58,455 nt of DNA, taken from positions 1-58,455 of the forward strand of contig CALXRC010000012.1 in the NCBI GenBank assembly GCA_944390865.1, given 5' to 3'. Origin of the DNA: an uncultured Spirochaetales bacterium. GTDB lineage: Bacteria > Spirochaetota > Spirochaetia > Sphaerochaetales > Sphaerochaetaceae. The first letter of the stretch is position 1. Each line of letters starts with the position of its first letter. Shown here one piece after another: positions 23,950-32,869 of this stretch. A program made the translations under genes and the position numbers. The notes below the pieces were generated by a model, which was given only the letters and a program-made list of their open reading frames with translations, searched no databases and was not told the DNA's origin.

Positions 23950-25753
23950 CTTTTCCTCTCCAGTGCCTGACGCCCATCATCAGCAGGGCGATGTCGCTGA
24001 CGCGCAGCCCTGAGATCCTCTGGGCCTGGGCAATCGTGACGGGCCTCACCTGCTTCAGCTTCTCCCTTGATTCGCTGCTCAGCCCCTTGAGGCTGTCGTA
24101 GTCAAAGTCCTGCGGAATCTTCATCGCTTCTTTCTTCACCAGGCTTTCCGCTTCAGCTTCTTGGCGCGCCAGGTATCCTTCATATTTTATATCAAGGGCA
24201 ACTTCACGCTGCACGGGAACGGAGAAAGCAGAAAGGCGCGGGATCCTCACGGCCAGATCCTCAATCGATGTCTCAGGCTCCTTCAGCAGCTGAAGTCCGT
24301 TCTTTCCCCTCTCCCTGTAGGCTCTCAGGCTTTCCTTCAGGTCTGACATCATGCGCATCTTCTCTTCCAGACGCTCAAGCTTTTCCTTTCCTGCAGAGCC
24401 CTTCTCATAGGCAAGTCTGGTAAGTCTGATGTCCGCATTGTCATGACGCAGGGACAGACGGTACTCCGCCCTGCTCGTGAACATTCTGTACGGCTCTTTC
24501 GTGCCTTTTGTCACGAGATCGTCAATCAGCACGCCTGTATAGGCTTCGCTGCGCTTAAGTATGAGAGCCTCCTCTCCTCGCATCGAGAGAGCCGCATTGA
24601 TGCCTGCGACAAGGCCCTGCGCAGCCGCCTCCTCATAACCGCTTGTTCCGTTTGTCTGTCCTGCAATGAACAGGTGCCTCAGCCGCTTTGACTCAAGGCT
24701 CGGATACAGATCAAGCGGATTGAGATAGTCATACTCGACAGCATAGGCCGGCCTCATTATCTCGCAGTGTCTGAGGCCCGGAAGCGTCCTGATGAATTCA
24801 TGCTGGACCTCCTCGGGAAGCGAGGATGAAAGGCCGTTGAGATACATTTCCTCAGTGCTGACTCCTTCCGGCTCAACAAAGATCTGATGCCTCTCGCGGT
24901 CAGGAAAGCGCACGACCTTGTCCTCAATCGAAGGACAGTAGCGCGGCCCCTTGCCCACTATCTTGCCGCCATACAGCGGAGAACGGCTGATGTTTTCCCG
25001 GATGATTCTGTGAGTCTCCTCATTTGTCCAGGTCACATAGCAGTCAAGCTGAGGACGGTCCACACAATCGTAGTCAAAGCTGAACGGGAGCATTTCCTCA
25101 TCGCCGGGCTGGATTTCCAGCTCATCAAAGTCAAGTGAAGAGCGCCTGACTCTGGCAGGGGTGCCTGTCTTCAGCCTTCCCACATCAAAACCGAGGCGGC
25201 GCAGGCTGTCGCCCAGTCCGAAAGCCGCTTCTTCTCCAAGGCGTCCGCAGGGAGCGTCCCACTCTCCGATGAAAATGCGTCCGTTCATGAACGTGCCTGT
25301 AGTCAGGGCAACTGTCCTTGAGCTGATCTTCCAGCCGCGCTGCGTCACAACCCCGCAGACAGCGCCGTCCTCGACAATCAGGTCTGTCACGGTATCCATG
25401 AAAAGAGACAGGCGCGGCGTATGCTCAAGCAGCTCTTTCGCATTGCGCGAGTACGTGAATTTGTCAGCCTGTGCGCGCGGAGCCTGCACGGCAGGGCCCC
25501 TCCTGCGGTTCAGTATCCTGAACTGGATCATGGACTGATCGATAAGGTGTCCCATGACGCCGCCCATGGCATCGATTTCCCTGACAAGGTTGCCCTTTGC
25601 AAGCCCGCCTATCGCAGGATTGCAGCTGAGCCGCCCGATGGCATCAAGGGACTGTGTGATCATCAGAGTTGAAAAGCCCTCCCTTGCGGCTGCGCTGGCA
25701 GCCTCAATGCCGGCATGGCCTCCTCCAATTACTATGCAATCGTAATCTCTCAT
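23933..25753 (-). CDS. mnmG: tRNA U34 5-carboxymethylaminomethyl enzyme MnmG
   Basis: FAD enzyme that, with MnmE, builds the carboxymethylaminomethyl group on wobble uridine of several tRNAs. The 606 residues contain the FAD motif VIGGGHAGIEAASAAAREG, the GIDA signatures GTFMNGRIFIGE and RPAYAVEYDYL, and GQTNGTSGYEEAAAQG. The C-terminal helical domain is present (RISGLRVSDIALLMMGV). It starts 3 bases after mnmE stops, so the two partners should be made together. Confidence 0.97.
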   Translation of the reverse strand: MRDYDCIVIGGGHAGIEAASAAAREGFSTLMITQSLDAIGRLSCNPAIGGLAKGNLVREIDAMGGVMGHLIDQSMIQFRILNRRRGPAVQAPRAQADKFTYSRNAKELLEHTPRLSLFMDTVTDLIVEDGAVCGVVTQRGWKISSRTVALTTGTFMNGRIFIGEWDAPCGRLGEEAAFGLGDSLRRLGFDVGRLKTGTPARVRRSSLDFDELEIQPGDEEMLPFSFDYDCVDRPQLDCYVTWTNEETHRIIRENISRSPLYGGKIVGKGPRYCPSIEDKVVRFPDRERHQIFVEPEGVSTEEMYLNGLSSSLPEEVQHEFIRTLPGLRHCEIMRPAYAVEYDYLNPLDLYPSLESKRLRHLFIAGQTNGTSGYEEAAAQGLVAGINAALSMRGEEALILKRSEAYTGVLIDDLVTKGTKEPYRMFTSRAEYRLSLRHDNADIRLTRLAYEKGSAGKEKLERLEEKMRMMSDLKESLRAYRERGKNGLQLLKEPETSIEDLAVRIPRLSAFSVPVQREVALDIKYEGYLARQEAEAESLVKKEAMKIPQDFDYDSLKGLSSESREKLKQVRPVTIAQAQRISGLRVSDIALLMMGVRHWRGKGDQHK

Positions 25754-25756
25754 ACG

Positions 25757-27085
25757 TCATTTTCCCAAACAGAAGTCTGAAAAGAGTCTGTCAAGCAGCT
25801 CTTCGTTTGTGACTTCACCAGTAATGTAGCCCAGGTTTTCCAGCGCGGCCTGAAAAAACAGCGCTATGATATCCACACTCTGGCCCGAGGCTTCCCTGCT
25901 GGCTTCAAGACAGGAGATGCAGGCCTCCAGATAATCATGCTGCCTCTCGCTGTCAATCACAAGGCTCTGGTCCTTTTCTCCGGACAGCGCTCCGAGACGC
26001 CTGGCAATTTCATCAACAAGATCTTCAATGCCCTCTCCTGTGACGGATGAGACCGAAATGCCATGCCCCTCAGCCGGAGCGAGATCGCTCTTCGAATGCA
26101 CCAGGATAAGACGCTTGTCATCTGCAAGAGAGGAAGGAATCACTGGGTCAGCGCTGTCAGCAAGCAGGATGATGAGATCAGCTTCATCGATCAGGGCCTG
26201 CGTGCGTCTTATGCCTTCAGCTTCAATCAAGTCGCCGCTTTCCCTTAGACCTGCTGTGTCAAAAAGACGGACAGGAATGCCTTTCAGGTCAATGTCTGTC
26301 TCAATGTAGTCCCTCGTCGTTCCTTCAATCGGAGAAACAATTGATCTGTCCTCTCTGACAAGAAAGTTGAAAAGAGAGCTCTTTCCGGCATTCGCGGCTC
26401 CTGCAAGCACGACCTTGGCTCCGTCCCTCCAGATTTTTCCGGCGGCATAGGTGGAGCTCAGAAGCTGCAGTGAAGAGATGATGGAGTCCACTTCAGAGAC
26501 AGGATAGACCCACTCCTCCAGAATCTCATCCTCAGCATAGTCAAGCTGAACCTCAAGGGATGCGAGAATGCCGACCAGACGATTCCTGATCTCATTCAGC
26601 CGGGCCGAGAGCCTGCCGGACAGGCGGTCCAGGGCCTGCTCCTGGCTTTTCACGGATCTGCTTGAGATGATCTCTTCCACAGCCTCAGCCTGTGTCAGAT
26701 CCATCCTGCCGTGCATGAAGGCGCGGAAAGTGAACTCTCCCTTGTTCGCAAGGCGGAAGCCGGCTTCTTCCAGCCGGACAAAAACACGCTTCAGCGTTGT
26801 CAGGGATCCATGGCAGCTGATCTCAACTGCCTCTTCTCCTGTATAGCCGCTTCCCTGTCTGTAGACAGCAAGCACGACTTCATCTATATTGCTGCCGTCC
26901 TCAGCTCTGAGATAACCATGCACAAGCGTTTTCGAAGCAGCATTCATCAACCTTCCGGGCGAAGAGAATATCCTGCTCAGAAGCTCAACTGAACCGGTAC
27001 CTGAAGTCCTGACAACAGCCAGAGCGCTTGGCGCCCAGGCTGTGGCGAGCGCGTAAATTGGCTGATCCACATTGTATTCATTCAT
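25757..27085 (-). CDS. mnmE: tRNA modification GTPase MnmE
   Basis: Partner of MnmG. The 442-residue protein has the folate-binding N-terminal domain (DQPIYALATAWAPSALAVVR), the helical middle domain, an inserted G domain with G1 GAANAGKSSLFN, G2/G3 GTTRDYIETDI and DTAGLRESGD, G4-like HSKSDL, and the C-terminal FCLGK in which the cysteine is essential. The G1 has alanine where most have proline. It is the first gene of the minus-strand run; its promoter should lie in the 86-base gap shared with the divergent epmA-like gene. Confidence 0.96.
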   Translation of the reverse strand: MNEYNVDQPIYALATAWAPSALAVVRTSGTGSVELLSRIFSSPGRLMNAASKTLVHGYLRAEDGSNIDEVVLAVYRQGSGYTGEEAVEISCHGSLTTLKRVFVRLEEAGFRLANKGEFTFRAFMHGRMDLTQAEAVEEIISSRSVKSQEQALDRLSGRLSARLNEIRNRLVGILASLEVQLDYAEDEILEEWVYPVSEVDSIISSLQLLSSTYAAGKIWRDGAKVVLAGAANAGKSSLFNFLVREDRSIVSPIEGTTRDYIETDIDLKGIPVRLFDTAGLRESGDLIEAEGIRRTQALIDEADLIILLADSADPVIPSSLADDKRLILVHSKSDLAPAEGHGISVSSVTGEGIEDLVDEIARRLGALSGEKDQSLVIDSERQHDYLEACISCLEASREASGQSVDIIALFFQAALENLGYITGEVTNEELLDRLFSDFCLGK

Positions 27086-27171
27086 AAGTCGTTATCGGTG
27101 TGACAGTATATATATTAAATATCTGTTTGTACAAGCTACACATTCAGCCGCATTCGTACTATGATGGAGCA

Positions 27172-28149
27172 ATGTTCAACATGAAAAGCCAGAAAGAAAG
27201 AAGTCTGATGTACCGTGCAGTCAGAGAGTTCTTCGACAGCAGGGGCTACAGCGAGATCTTCACTCCGACACTCAGCGCAGATCTGATCCCTGAACCCACG
27301 ATCCAGAACTTCTCCACTTTGTTCACTTCTCCGTTCCTGCCATCAAGGGAGCTTTACCTCATACCCTCTCCTGAGATTTTCATGAAGCAGGTGATGGCAG
27401 AAGAGAAGACAAGCGTCTACCAGATCAGCCAGTGCTTCCGCAACAGCGAACAGCTTGGCTCAGTCCACAATCCCGAATTTACGATGCTTGAGTATTACAC
27501 AATGGGTTTCAGCGACAAGGATTCAATACGCCTCACAAGAGAACTGATTGATGCCGTCCTTTTCGACTATTCGCCATCCTTTCTCAGAAAAGACTTCATT
27601 GTGCTCAGCGTAAATGAGGCAATGAAGAAATGGGCAGGCTGCGATCTTGACAGACTCCAGGACAGACAGGCCCTGCTTGAAAAGGCCAGAAAGCTCGGGC
27701 AGCATCCGGATGATGATGAGGCCTGGGATGACATCTTCAACAGGATCTTCATCACTTACGTCGAACCTTCACTGCCGGAAGACAGGATCGTCGTGCTTAC
27801 AGACTACCCTTATCAGATTGACTGTCTGGCAAAGAAGCAGGACGGCAGGCCCTACCGCAGCAGATGGGAACTTTACATAGCGGGAATCGAAGTCGCGAAC
27901 TGCTACGAGGAAGAGACTTCCCCTGCCGTGACAGCAGAGTATTACAGAAAGGAACACGAAAGGACAGTCAGGGAGCGTCAGGGAAGCGGAAACGTCATTC
28001 CGGCTGTCTCAGAAAGCTTTCCGTCTCTCAGCATTCCCCCCTCCTCAGGCGTCGCGATCGGACTGGACAGACTGCTCATGTGTCTGACGGGAAAGAAGGA
28101 CATAAGGGAGGTGCTCTTATTTCCAATGCAGGACATGATAAGGAGTTAA
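27172..28149 (+). CDS. epmA: EpmA-like EF-P lysine ligase (PoxA/GenX)
   Basis: Truncated class II lysyl-tRNA synthetase-like enzyme that attaches lysine (beta-lysine in E. coli) to elongation factor P. About 325 residues with no anticodon-binding domain. Class II motif 2 is seen as CFRNSEQLGSVHNPEFTMLEYY and motif 3 as GVAIGLDRLLMCL; the ELYIAGIEVANCYEE segment is the amino-acid pocket. The start could be 27172 or 27181, both preceded by GGAG; the longer frame from 27100 is unlikely. The efp gene follows directly, a strong functional link. No EpmB (lysine 2,3-aminomutase) gene is visible in the window. Confidence 0.92.
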   Translation: MFNMKSQKERSLMYRAVREFFDSRGYSEIFTPTLSADLIPEPTIQNFSTLFTSPFLPSRELYLIPSPEIFMKQVMAEEKTSVYQISQCFRNSEQLGSVHNPEFTMLEYYTMGFSDKDSIRLTRELIDAVLFDYSPSFLRKDFIVLSVNEAMKKWAGCDLDRLQDRQALLEKARKLGQHPDDDEAWDDIFNRIFITYVEPSLPEDRIVVLTDYPYQIDCLAKKQDGRPYRSRWELYIAGIEVANCYEEETSPAVTAEYYRKEHERTVRERQGSGNVIPAVSESFPSLSIPPSSGVAIGLDRLLMCLTGKKDIREVLLFPMQDMIRS

Positions 28150-28163
28150 CTGCTTACAATACA

Positions 28164-28200
28164 GGGCTTTGATTATCTCAGAGCCCCTATTTACTTTTTT
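28164..28200 (+). terminator. epmA terminator
   Basis: Nine-base stem GGGCTTTGA/TCAGAGCCC (28164-28186, one G-U pair) followed by CTATTTACTTTTTT. It separates the epmA-like gene from efp. Confidence 0.7.
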
Positions 28201-28217
28201 CATCCCTTTGCTATATC
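28190..28217 (+). promoter_or_regulatory. Probable efp promoter
   Basis: TTTACT (28190-28195), 16 bases, then an extended -10 TTGCTATATC with TATATC at 28212-28217. It lies 46 bases before the efp ATG, so efp can be transcribed on its own in addition to any read-through from epmA. Confidence 0.4.
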
Positions 28218-28262
28218 ATACATGAGCGTAATTTAGCCGATAAAAGGAAATAGAGGTACAAA

Positions 28263-28826
28263 ATGATAAAAGCAGGTCAGATTGACAAGGGTACAGCTCT
28301 TCTGATCAAAGGACAGCCCTTCATTTGCATTGAAAGAGAATTTGTCAACCCCGGAAAAGGTTCAGCATTCGTAAGGCTCAAGCTCAAGAGCCCTTCAACA
28401 GGCCAGGTTCTTTCTGAGACAATGAAGAGCCAGGACAATGCTGAGGACATCACAGTTGAGGACAGGGACATCCAGTATCTTTACAATGATGGAACAAACT
28501 TCGCATTCATGAACGTCGAGACATTCGACCAGATCGAAGTTCCGATGGCAAGCTATCCTGACTATCAGTATTTCATGAAGGAAGGCGAGACTTACAGGGC
28601 AACATTCTGGGAAGATCAGGTTCTCGACATCATCATCCCTGCCAAGATCGTCTTCACCGTTGCAGAAGCTGAGGAAGCTGTCAAGGGAGACACAGTCCAG
28701 GGTGCTACAAAGTATGTCACCACAGAGACAGGCCTCCGCGTCAGAGTTCCTATCTTCATCAAGCAGGGCGAGAAGATCAGGGTCAACACAGAGACCAAGG
28801 AATACCTTGAGCGCGTGAACAAGTAA
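28263..28826 (+). CDS. efp: Elongation factor P
   Basis: Helps ribosomes form peptide bonds at proline stretches. The 187-residue protein has the three-domain EF-P layout: N-terminal KOW-like domain, the OB domain beginning near KYVTTETG and the C-terminal OB domain with VPIFIKQGEKIRVNTETKEYLERV. The modification loop reads VNPGKGSAF with lysine at residue 32, equivalent to the modified lysine of E. coli EF-P, in agreement with the EpmA-like gene just upstream. Ribosome-binding site AAAGGAAATAGAGG. Confidence 0.97.
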   Translation: MIKAGQIDKGTALLIKGQPFICIEREFVNPGKGSAFVRLKLKSPSTGQVLSETMKSQDNAEDITVEDRDIQYLYNDGTNFAFMNVETFDQIEVPMASYPDYQYFMKEGETYRATFWEDQVLDIIIPAKIVFTVAEAEEAVKGDTVQGATKYVTTETGLRVRVPIFIKQGEKIRVNTETKEYLERVNK

Positions 28827-28857
28827 AAACTGCGCACAGCTGTTGTGGATTCGCCCC

Positions 28858-28887
28858 TTGCAAAAGATTCATTTTTCAGGCTAGAAT
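28858..28887 (+). promoter_or_regulatory. Promoter of tRNA-Met
   Basis: TTGCAA (28858-28863), 18 bases, TAGAAT (28882-28887), placed 15 bases before the tRNA. Confidence 0.55.
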
Positions 28888-28902
28888 CCACAATTGCTTA
28901 TT

Positions 28903-28975
28903 GGGCCTATAGCTCAGCGGTCAGAGCCGCGGACTCATAACCCGTTGGTCCCTGGTTCAAATCCAGGTGGGCCCA
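28903..28975 (+). tRNA. tRNA-Met (CAT)
   Basis: Cloverleaf of 73 bases: acceptor stem GGGCCTA pairs with TGGGCCC (one G-U), anticodon loop CTCATAA with anticodon CAT, T-loop GGTTCAAATCC and discriminator A. The strong G1-C72 pair suits an elongator methionine tRNA more than an initiator; a CAT isoleucine tRNA whose C is modified to lysidine is the alternative. Confidence 0.92.
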
Positions 28976-28982
28976 TATTGAA

Positions 28983-29012
28983 AGAAGCAGTCATACCGGC
29001 TGCTTCTTTTTC
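28983..29012. terminator. Bidirectional terminator
   Basis: AGAAGCAG/CTGCTTCT stem followed by TTTTTCTTTC on the plus strand, with an A-rich flank that becomes T-rich on the minus strand. It ends the tRNA transcript and the convergent YitT gene. Confidence 0.85.
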
Positions 29013-29014
29013 TT

Positions 29015-29923
29015 TCAGTTCTTGTTGCTGGATTCAATCTGCTCCTTGAAGGGCTTGAAGCCATTGCCGAGCACCTGGAAAGTCTCGCTGATGAACATGA
29101 ATGCTTTCGGGTCCGCCTGATGAACAATTTCCTCAAGCAGCCTGAGCTGGTTGTTCGGAACGACAACCATCAGCATGTTTCTCTCTTTTGAAGTATAGAT
29201 TCCGACACCTTTGAAAAGCGTTCCGCCATGGTGAAGCTCTCTGATCACCCTTCTTGAGATGTCAGGGACGCGCTCGTTGGAGAAGATATAGGCGGTCTTG
29301 GCAAGACTTGTGCCCCACTTCACCACTACATAGCTGATCATATGACCTGAAATGTACATTGCGATGAAGGCAAAGATTGTGTTTCTCACACCGAAGAAAA
29401 CGCAGCCGACAAGCACGACGCAGGCATTCATGCAGAATTCAATGCTGCCGACATTGAACGGAGTGTATTTCGCGGCGATCTGAGCCAGGATATCCGTACC
29501 TCCGGTGTTGGATCCTGCCCTCATCACAATGCCTATTCCGCTGCCGACAAGCACTCCGTAGCAGACAGCCGAGATCAGGACATTTGTGCTGTCTGTGTAA
29601 TCAAGTATGCCTTTATAATCTGTGAGGGCGCCAAGTATGCTTGTCCATACAGAAAGCATCACAGCGCCGATAAAGACCTTAAGGCCGTACTTCGAGCCGA
29701 AGAAATACATGCCCAGGAAGAAAAGCGGAATGTTGATGCAGAGCATTGAAACACCGGGATCAATGCCCAATGTGTAGTAAAGTATTGTACCGACACCTGT
29801 CACTCCGCCGCCTGTCAGGCGCGCGGGGTTTGAGAAGACTGCAATGCCGCAGGCGGCAATGCAGGTTCCTATGATTATCCTTGAATAATCCTTGAGGGCA
29901 CGGAGAATCTTGTCGCGTTTCAT
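29015..29923 (-). CDS. YitT-family membrane protein
   Basis: Membrane protein of 302 residues with about six hydrophobic segments and a C-terminal soluble DUF2179 domain (LHHGGTLFKGVGIYTSKERNMLMVVV, then DPKAFMFISETFQVLG). This is the architecture of YitT/YebE-type proteins, whose transport role is not settled. I start at 29923 (KRDKILRALKDY) because the upstream 19 residues read like an untranslated leader. Single gene with its own terminator shared with tRNA-Met. Confidence 0.9.
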   Translation of the reverse strand: MKRDKILRALKDYSRIIIGTCIAACGIAVFSNPARLTGGGVTGVGTILYYTLGIDPGVSMLCINIPLFFLGMYFFGSKYGLKVFIGAVMLSVWTSILGALTDYKGILDYTDSTNVLISAVCYGVLVGSGIGIVMRAGSNTGGTDILAQIAAKYTPFNVGSIEFCMNACVVLVGCVFFGVRNTIFAFIAMYISGHMISYVVVKWGTSLAKTAYIFSNERVPDISRRVIRELHHGGTLFKGVGIYTSKERNMLMVVVPNNQLRLLEEIVHQADPKAFMFISETFQVLGNGFKPFKEQIESSNKN

Positions 29924-30019
29924 ACTCGTAGAAATTCTTGCACTGTTATGAGTCTTTTTCAAGCTGTTTTTTATGTGCATACTTCTTGCTTTGCAAGGAA
30001 AAAACTCATGAAAACCATG

Positions 30020-30049
30020 TTGCTTTTTTTATTTTGGTTAAGCTATAGT
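30020..30049 (+). promoter_or_regulatory. Promoter of the oad operon
   Basis: TTGCTT (30020-30025), 18 bases, TATAGT (30044-30049), about 40 bases before the oadG start. Confidence 0.55.
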
Positions 30050-30090
30050 AACTCTGAATACGATTCTACTCTAATCAGGAGATAAAAATA

Positions 30091-30384
30091 ATGCTAACAC
30101 TCTTAACAAACATGCCAAGAGATGTGCTTATCCGCCAATTGCAGGATGGACTGGTACTTCTTGTCCTGGGCATGGGTTTTGTGTTCATCTTCCTGGCAAT
30201 TCTGGTTTTTGCCACAAAGATGGTCAGCAAGGTCTGTGCAAAGGTATCTCCGGCTCCTGAGCCGAAGAAGAAAGCTCCTGCCGTACAGGCAGCCGTATCC
30301 ACTGCCCCTGTGCAGTCAGCTGGTGCAAGGGACGCTGAAGTGGCAGCTGCAATCGCGGCCGCTTATTCCAGATCAAAGAACTGA
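30091..30384 (+). CDS. oadG: Oxaloacetate decarboxylase gamma subunit
   Basis: Small subunit of the sodium-pumping decarboxylase, 97 residues. One N-terminal membrane helix (LVLLVLGMGFVFIFLAILVF) is followed by an Ala/Pro-rich linker and a soluble tail that in other species binds zinc and joins the alpha and beta subunits. Ribosome-binding site CAGGAG. It is the first gene of the oadGAB operon, with 14 bases to oadA. Confidence 0.9.
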   Translation: MLTLLTNMPRDVLIRQLQDGLVLLVLGMGFVFIFLAILVFATKMVSKVCAKVSPAPEPKKKAPAVQAAVSTAPVQSAGARDAEVAAAIAAAYSRSKN

Positions 30385-30398
30385 AAGGATTAAATATC

Positions 30399-32858
30399 AT
30401 GGCTAAGAAAAAGATCAACTTTATGTGTACAGCTTTCCGTGACGGCTTCCAGTCTGTCTACGGAGCCCGTGTTTTTACAAAGGATTTCATGCCGGCTGTT
30501 GAGGCCGCCAGAGAAGCAGGCATCAAGCACTTCGAAGCAGGCGGCGGCGCCCGTTTCCAGGCTCTTTACTTCTATACAAATGAAGATGCCTTTGCAATGA
30601 TGGACGAGTTCAGAAGAGTTGCAGGACCTGATGCAAACCTCCAGACTCTTTCCAGAGGCGTCAATGTTGTCGGCCTTGACTCACAGCCAAGAGACATCAT
30701 CAAGCTCCATGCACAGATGTTCAAGAAGCATGGAATGACGACAATCAGGAACTTTGATGCCCTCAACGATGTCAACAACCTCATCGACAGCGGAAAGGCA
30801 ATCCATGATGCAGGACTCAAGCATGAAGTCACTGTCACGATGATGAGCCTGCCAGACAGCTACAAGGCTGCAGCCCACAATCCTGATTTCTATGAAAAGA
30901 TTCTCCGCCAGATTCTTGATGCAGGCATTCCGTTTGACTCACTCTGCTTCAAGGATGCATCCGGCACATCAACACCTCACAATGTTTATGAGACAATCAA
31001 GAGAGCAAGAAAGCTTCTTGGACCAAACATGAACATTGTCTTCCACTCACATGAGACAGCAGGCGTATCAATCCAGCAGTACATGTCAGCCATCGAGGCA
31101 GGCGCCACACAGGTTGACCTGTCAATGACTCCATGTTCAGGCGGAACATGCCAGCCTGACATTCTCACCATGTGGCATGCACTCAGGGGAACAGACTATG
31201 ACCTTGACATCAATGTTGCAAAGATCCAGGAAGCAGAGAGAGTCTTCCAGGACTGCATGAAGGACTACTTCCTTCCGCCAGAGGCAACCGCTGTCAACCC
31301 TGAAATTCCGTTCTTCCCGCTTCCCGGCGGAGCTCTCACAGCAAATACTCAGATGCTTCGCGACAACGGCCTGATGGACAAGTATCCCCAGATCGTCGAG
31401 GCAATGGGCGAAGTCGTCAAGAAAGGCGGTTTCGGAACCAGCGTCACACCTGTCTCACAGTTCTACTTCCAGCAGGCATTCAACAATGTTATGTTCGGAC
31501 CATGGAAGAAGTTTGCTGAAGGTTATGGAAAGATGGTTCTCGGCTACTTCGGAAAGACACCTGTTGAGCCGGATCCGGAAGTCGTGAAGGCAGCAAGCGA
31601 GCAGCTCAAGCTCGAGCCGACAACAGAGAAAGTCGTCGACCTCAACGACAAGAACCCGAACAAGGGCAGAAAGGCCGCTGAGAAGATGCTTGAGGAAGCA
31701 GGTCTTGAGAAGACAGAAGAGAACATCTTCATTGCAGCCAGCTGCAAGGAGAAAGGCATTCTCTATCTCACAGGAAAGGCAAAAGTCAACGGAGTCAGAA
31801 AGGTCGAGAAGACAGAAGCCAAGAAGCCGGAGGCAAAGAAGAACACAAGCGGCGAATACACAGTCACAGTCAACGGCACAGCTTACGGCGTCAGGCTTTC
31901 TGACAATGCGGCTGTCGTCAACGGCGTCAGCTACCCGCTCTCAATTGTTGACGGCATAAAGACTCAGGCAGCCCCTGCCGCACAGGCCGCTCCTGCTCAG
32001 CAGACAGTCGTCACAGGCAGCCAGAATGTGGTCGCTCCTATGCCGGGCCTCATTCTCCGCCTCAACGTCAAGGTCGGCGACACAGTGAAGAAGAACGATG
32101 AGATCGTCATCATGGAAGCAATGAAGATGGAGAATCCGATCTACGCTCCATGCGACGGCAAGATCACTTCAATCGCTGTAAAGCAGGGTGATCAGCTCCA
32201 GGCAGATGATCTCATCCTCACAATCGGAGGCACAGCAGTGCAGGCTGCTCCGGCTCCTCAGGCCGCTCCTGTTCAGGCAGCCCCTGCCCCGCAGGCAGCT
32301 CCTGTCCAGCAGACAGTCGTCACAGGCAGCCAGAATGTGGTCGCTCCTATGCCGGGCCTCATTCTCCGCCTCAACGTCAAGGTCGGCGACACAGTGAAGC
32401 AGAACGATGAGATCGTCATCATGGAAGCAATGAAGATGGAAAACCCGATCTACGCTCCATGCGACGGCCAGATCACTTCAATTGCTGTCAATCAGGGCGA
32501 CCAGCTTCAGGCAGATGATCTCATCCTCACAATCGGAGGCACAGCAGTGCAGGCTGCTCCGGCTGCTCAGGCAGCACCAGTGCAGAGCGCACCAGCACAG
32601 GCCGAACCGGCTGTCCAGGCAGCACCGGCACAGCCTGTTTCAGGCGGCACTACAGTGTCAGCACCGATGCCGGGCCTCATTCTCCGTCTGAATGTGAAGA
32701 AGGGAGACAGAGTCAAGATGAATGATGAGATCGTCATCATGGAAGCAATGAAGATGGAGAATCCGATTTACGCTCCATGTGACGGTGTTATCGCAGATAT
32801 CGCAGTCAGTCAGGGTGACCAGCTTCAGGCTGATGACACAATCCTGACAATCGCATAA
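30399..32858 (+). CDS. oadA: Oxaloacetate decarboxylase alpha subunit with three biotinyl domains
   Basis: Carboxyltransferase that moves CO2 from oxaloacetate to biotin. The first about 450 residues form the TIM-barrel carboxyltransferase domain (CTAFRDGFQSV at the N-terminus, SLCFKDASGTSTPHNV, VFHSHETAGVSIQ with metal-ligand histidines, CSGGTCQPD). After a linker come three biotin-carrier domains, each with EAMKMEN, with target lysines at residues 576, 679 and 785, joined by Ala/Pro/Gln-rich hinges. Normal subunits have one such domain and about 590-600 residues; this one has 819. Domains 1 and 2 are almost identical at the DNA level (309-base unit), so the duplication is recent. Carboxybiotin is then decarboxylated by OadB. 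Confidence 0.95.
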   Translation: MAKKKINFMCTAFRDGFQSVYGARVFTKDFMPAVEAAREAGIKHFEAGGGARFQALYFYTNEDAFAMMDEFRRVAGPDANLQTLSRGVNVVGLDSQPRDIIKLHAQMFKKHGMTTIRNFDALNDVNNLIDSGKAIHDAGLKHEVTVTMMSLPDSYKAAAHNPDFYEKILRQILDAGIPFDSLCFKDASGTSTPHNVYETIKRARKLLGPNMNIVFHSHETAGVSIQQYMSAIEAGATQVDLSMTPCSGGTCQPDILTMWHALRGTDYDLDINVAKIQEAERVFQDCMKDYFLPPEATAVNPEIPFFPLPGGALTANTQMLRDNGLMDKYPQIVEAMGEVVKKGGFGTSVTPVSQFYFQQAFNNVMFGPWKKFAEGYGKMVLGYFGKTPVEPDPEVVKAASEQLKLEPTTEKVVDLNDKNPNKGRKAAEKMLEEAGLEKTEENIFIAASCKEKGILYLTGKAKVNGVRKVEKTEAKKPEAKKNTSGEYTVTVNGTAYGVRLSDNAAVVNGVSYPLSIVDGIKTQAAPAAQAAPAQQTVVTGSQNVVAPMPGLILRLNVKVGDTVKKNDEIVIMEAMKMENPIYAPCDGKITSIAVKQGDQLQADDLILTIGGTAVQAAPAPQAAPVQAAPAPQAAPVQQTVVTGSQNVVAPMPGLILRLNVKVGDTVKQNDEIVIMEAMKMENPIYAPCDGQITSIAVNQGDQLQADDLILTIGGTAVQAAPAAQAAPVQSAPAQAEPAVQAAPAQPVSGGTTVSAPMPGLILRLNVKKGDRVKMNDEIVIMEAMKMENPIYAPCDGVIADIAVSQGDQLQADDTILTIA
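31998..32555 (+). repeat. Tandem 309-bp repeat within oadA
   Basis: A 309-base unit covering a hinge and biotinyl domain occurs twice in tandem (starting CAGCAGACAGTCGTCACAGG at 31998 and 32307) with very few differences. A third, more diverged copy of the domain follows to about 32855. This is why the predicted protein has three biotin sites; it may vary in copy number between strains. Confidence 0.85.
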
Positions 32859-32869
32859 GGAGTTGAATA

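Noticed and set aside
23300..27100. Chromosome replication origin near mnmE-mnmG-rsmG
   Set aside because: The gene order is often origin-linked, but no dnaA, dnaN, parAB or DnaA-box cluster is visible.
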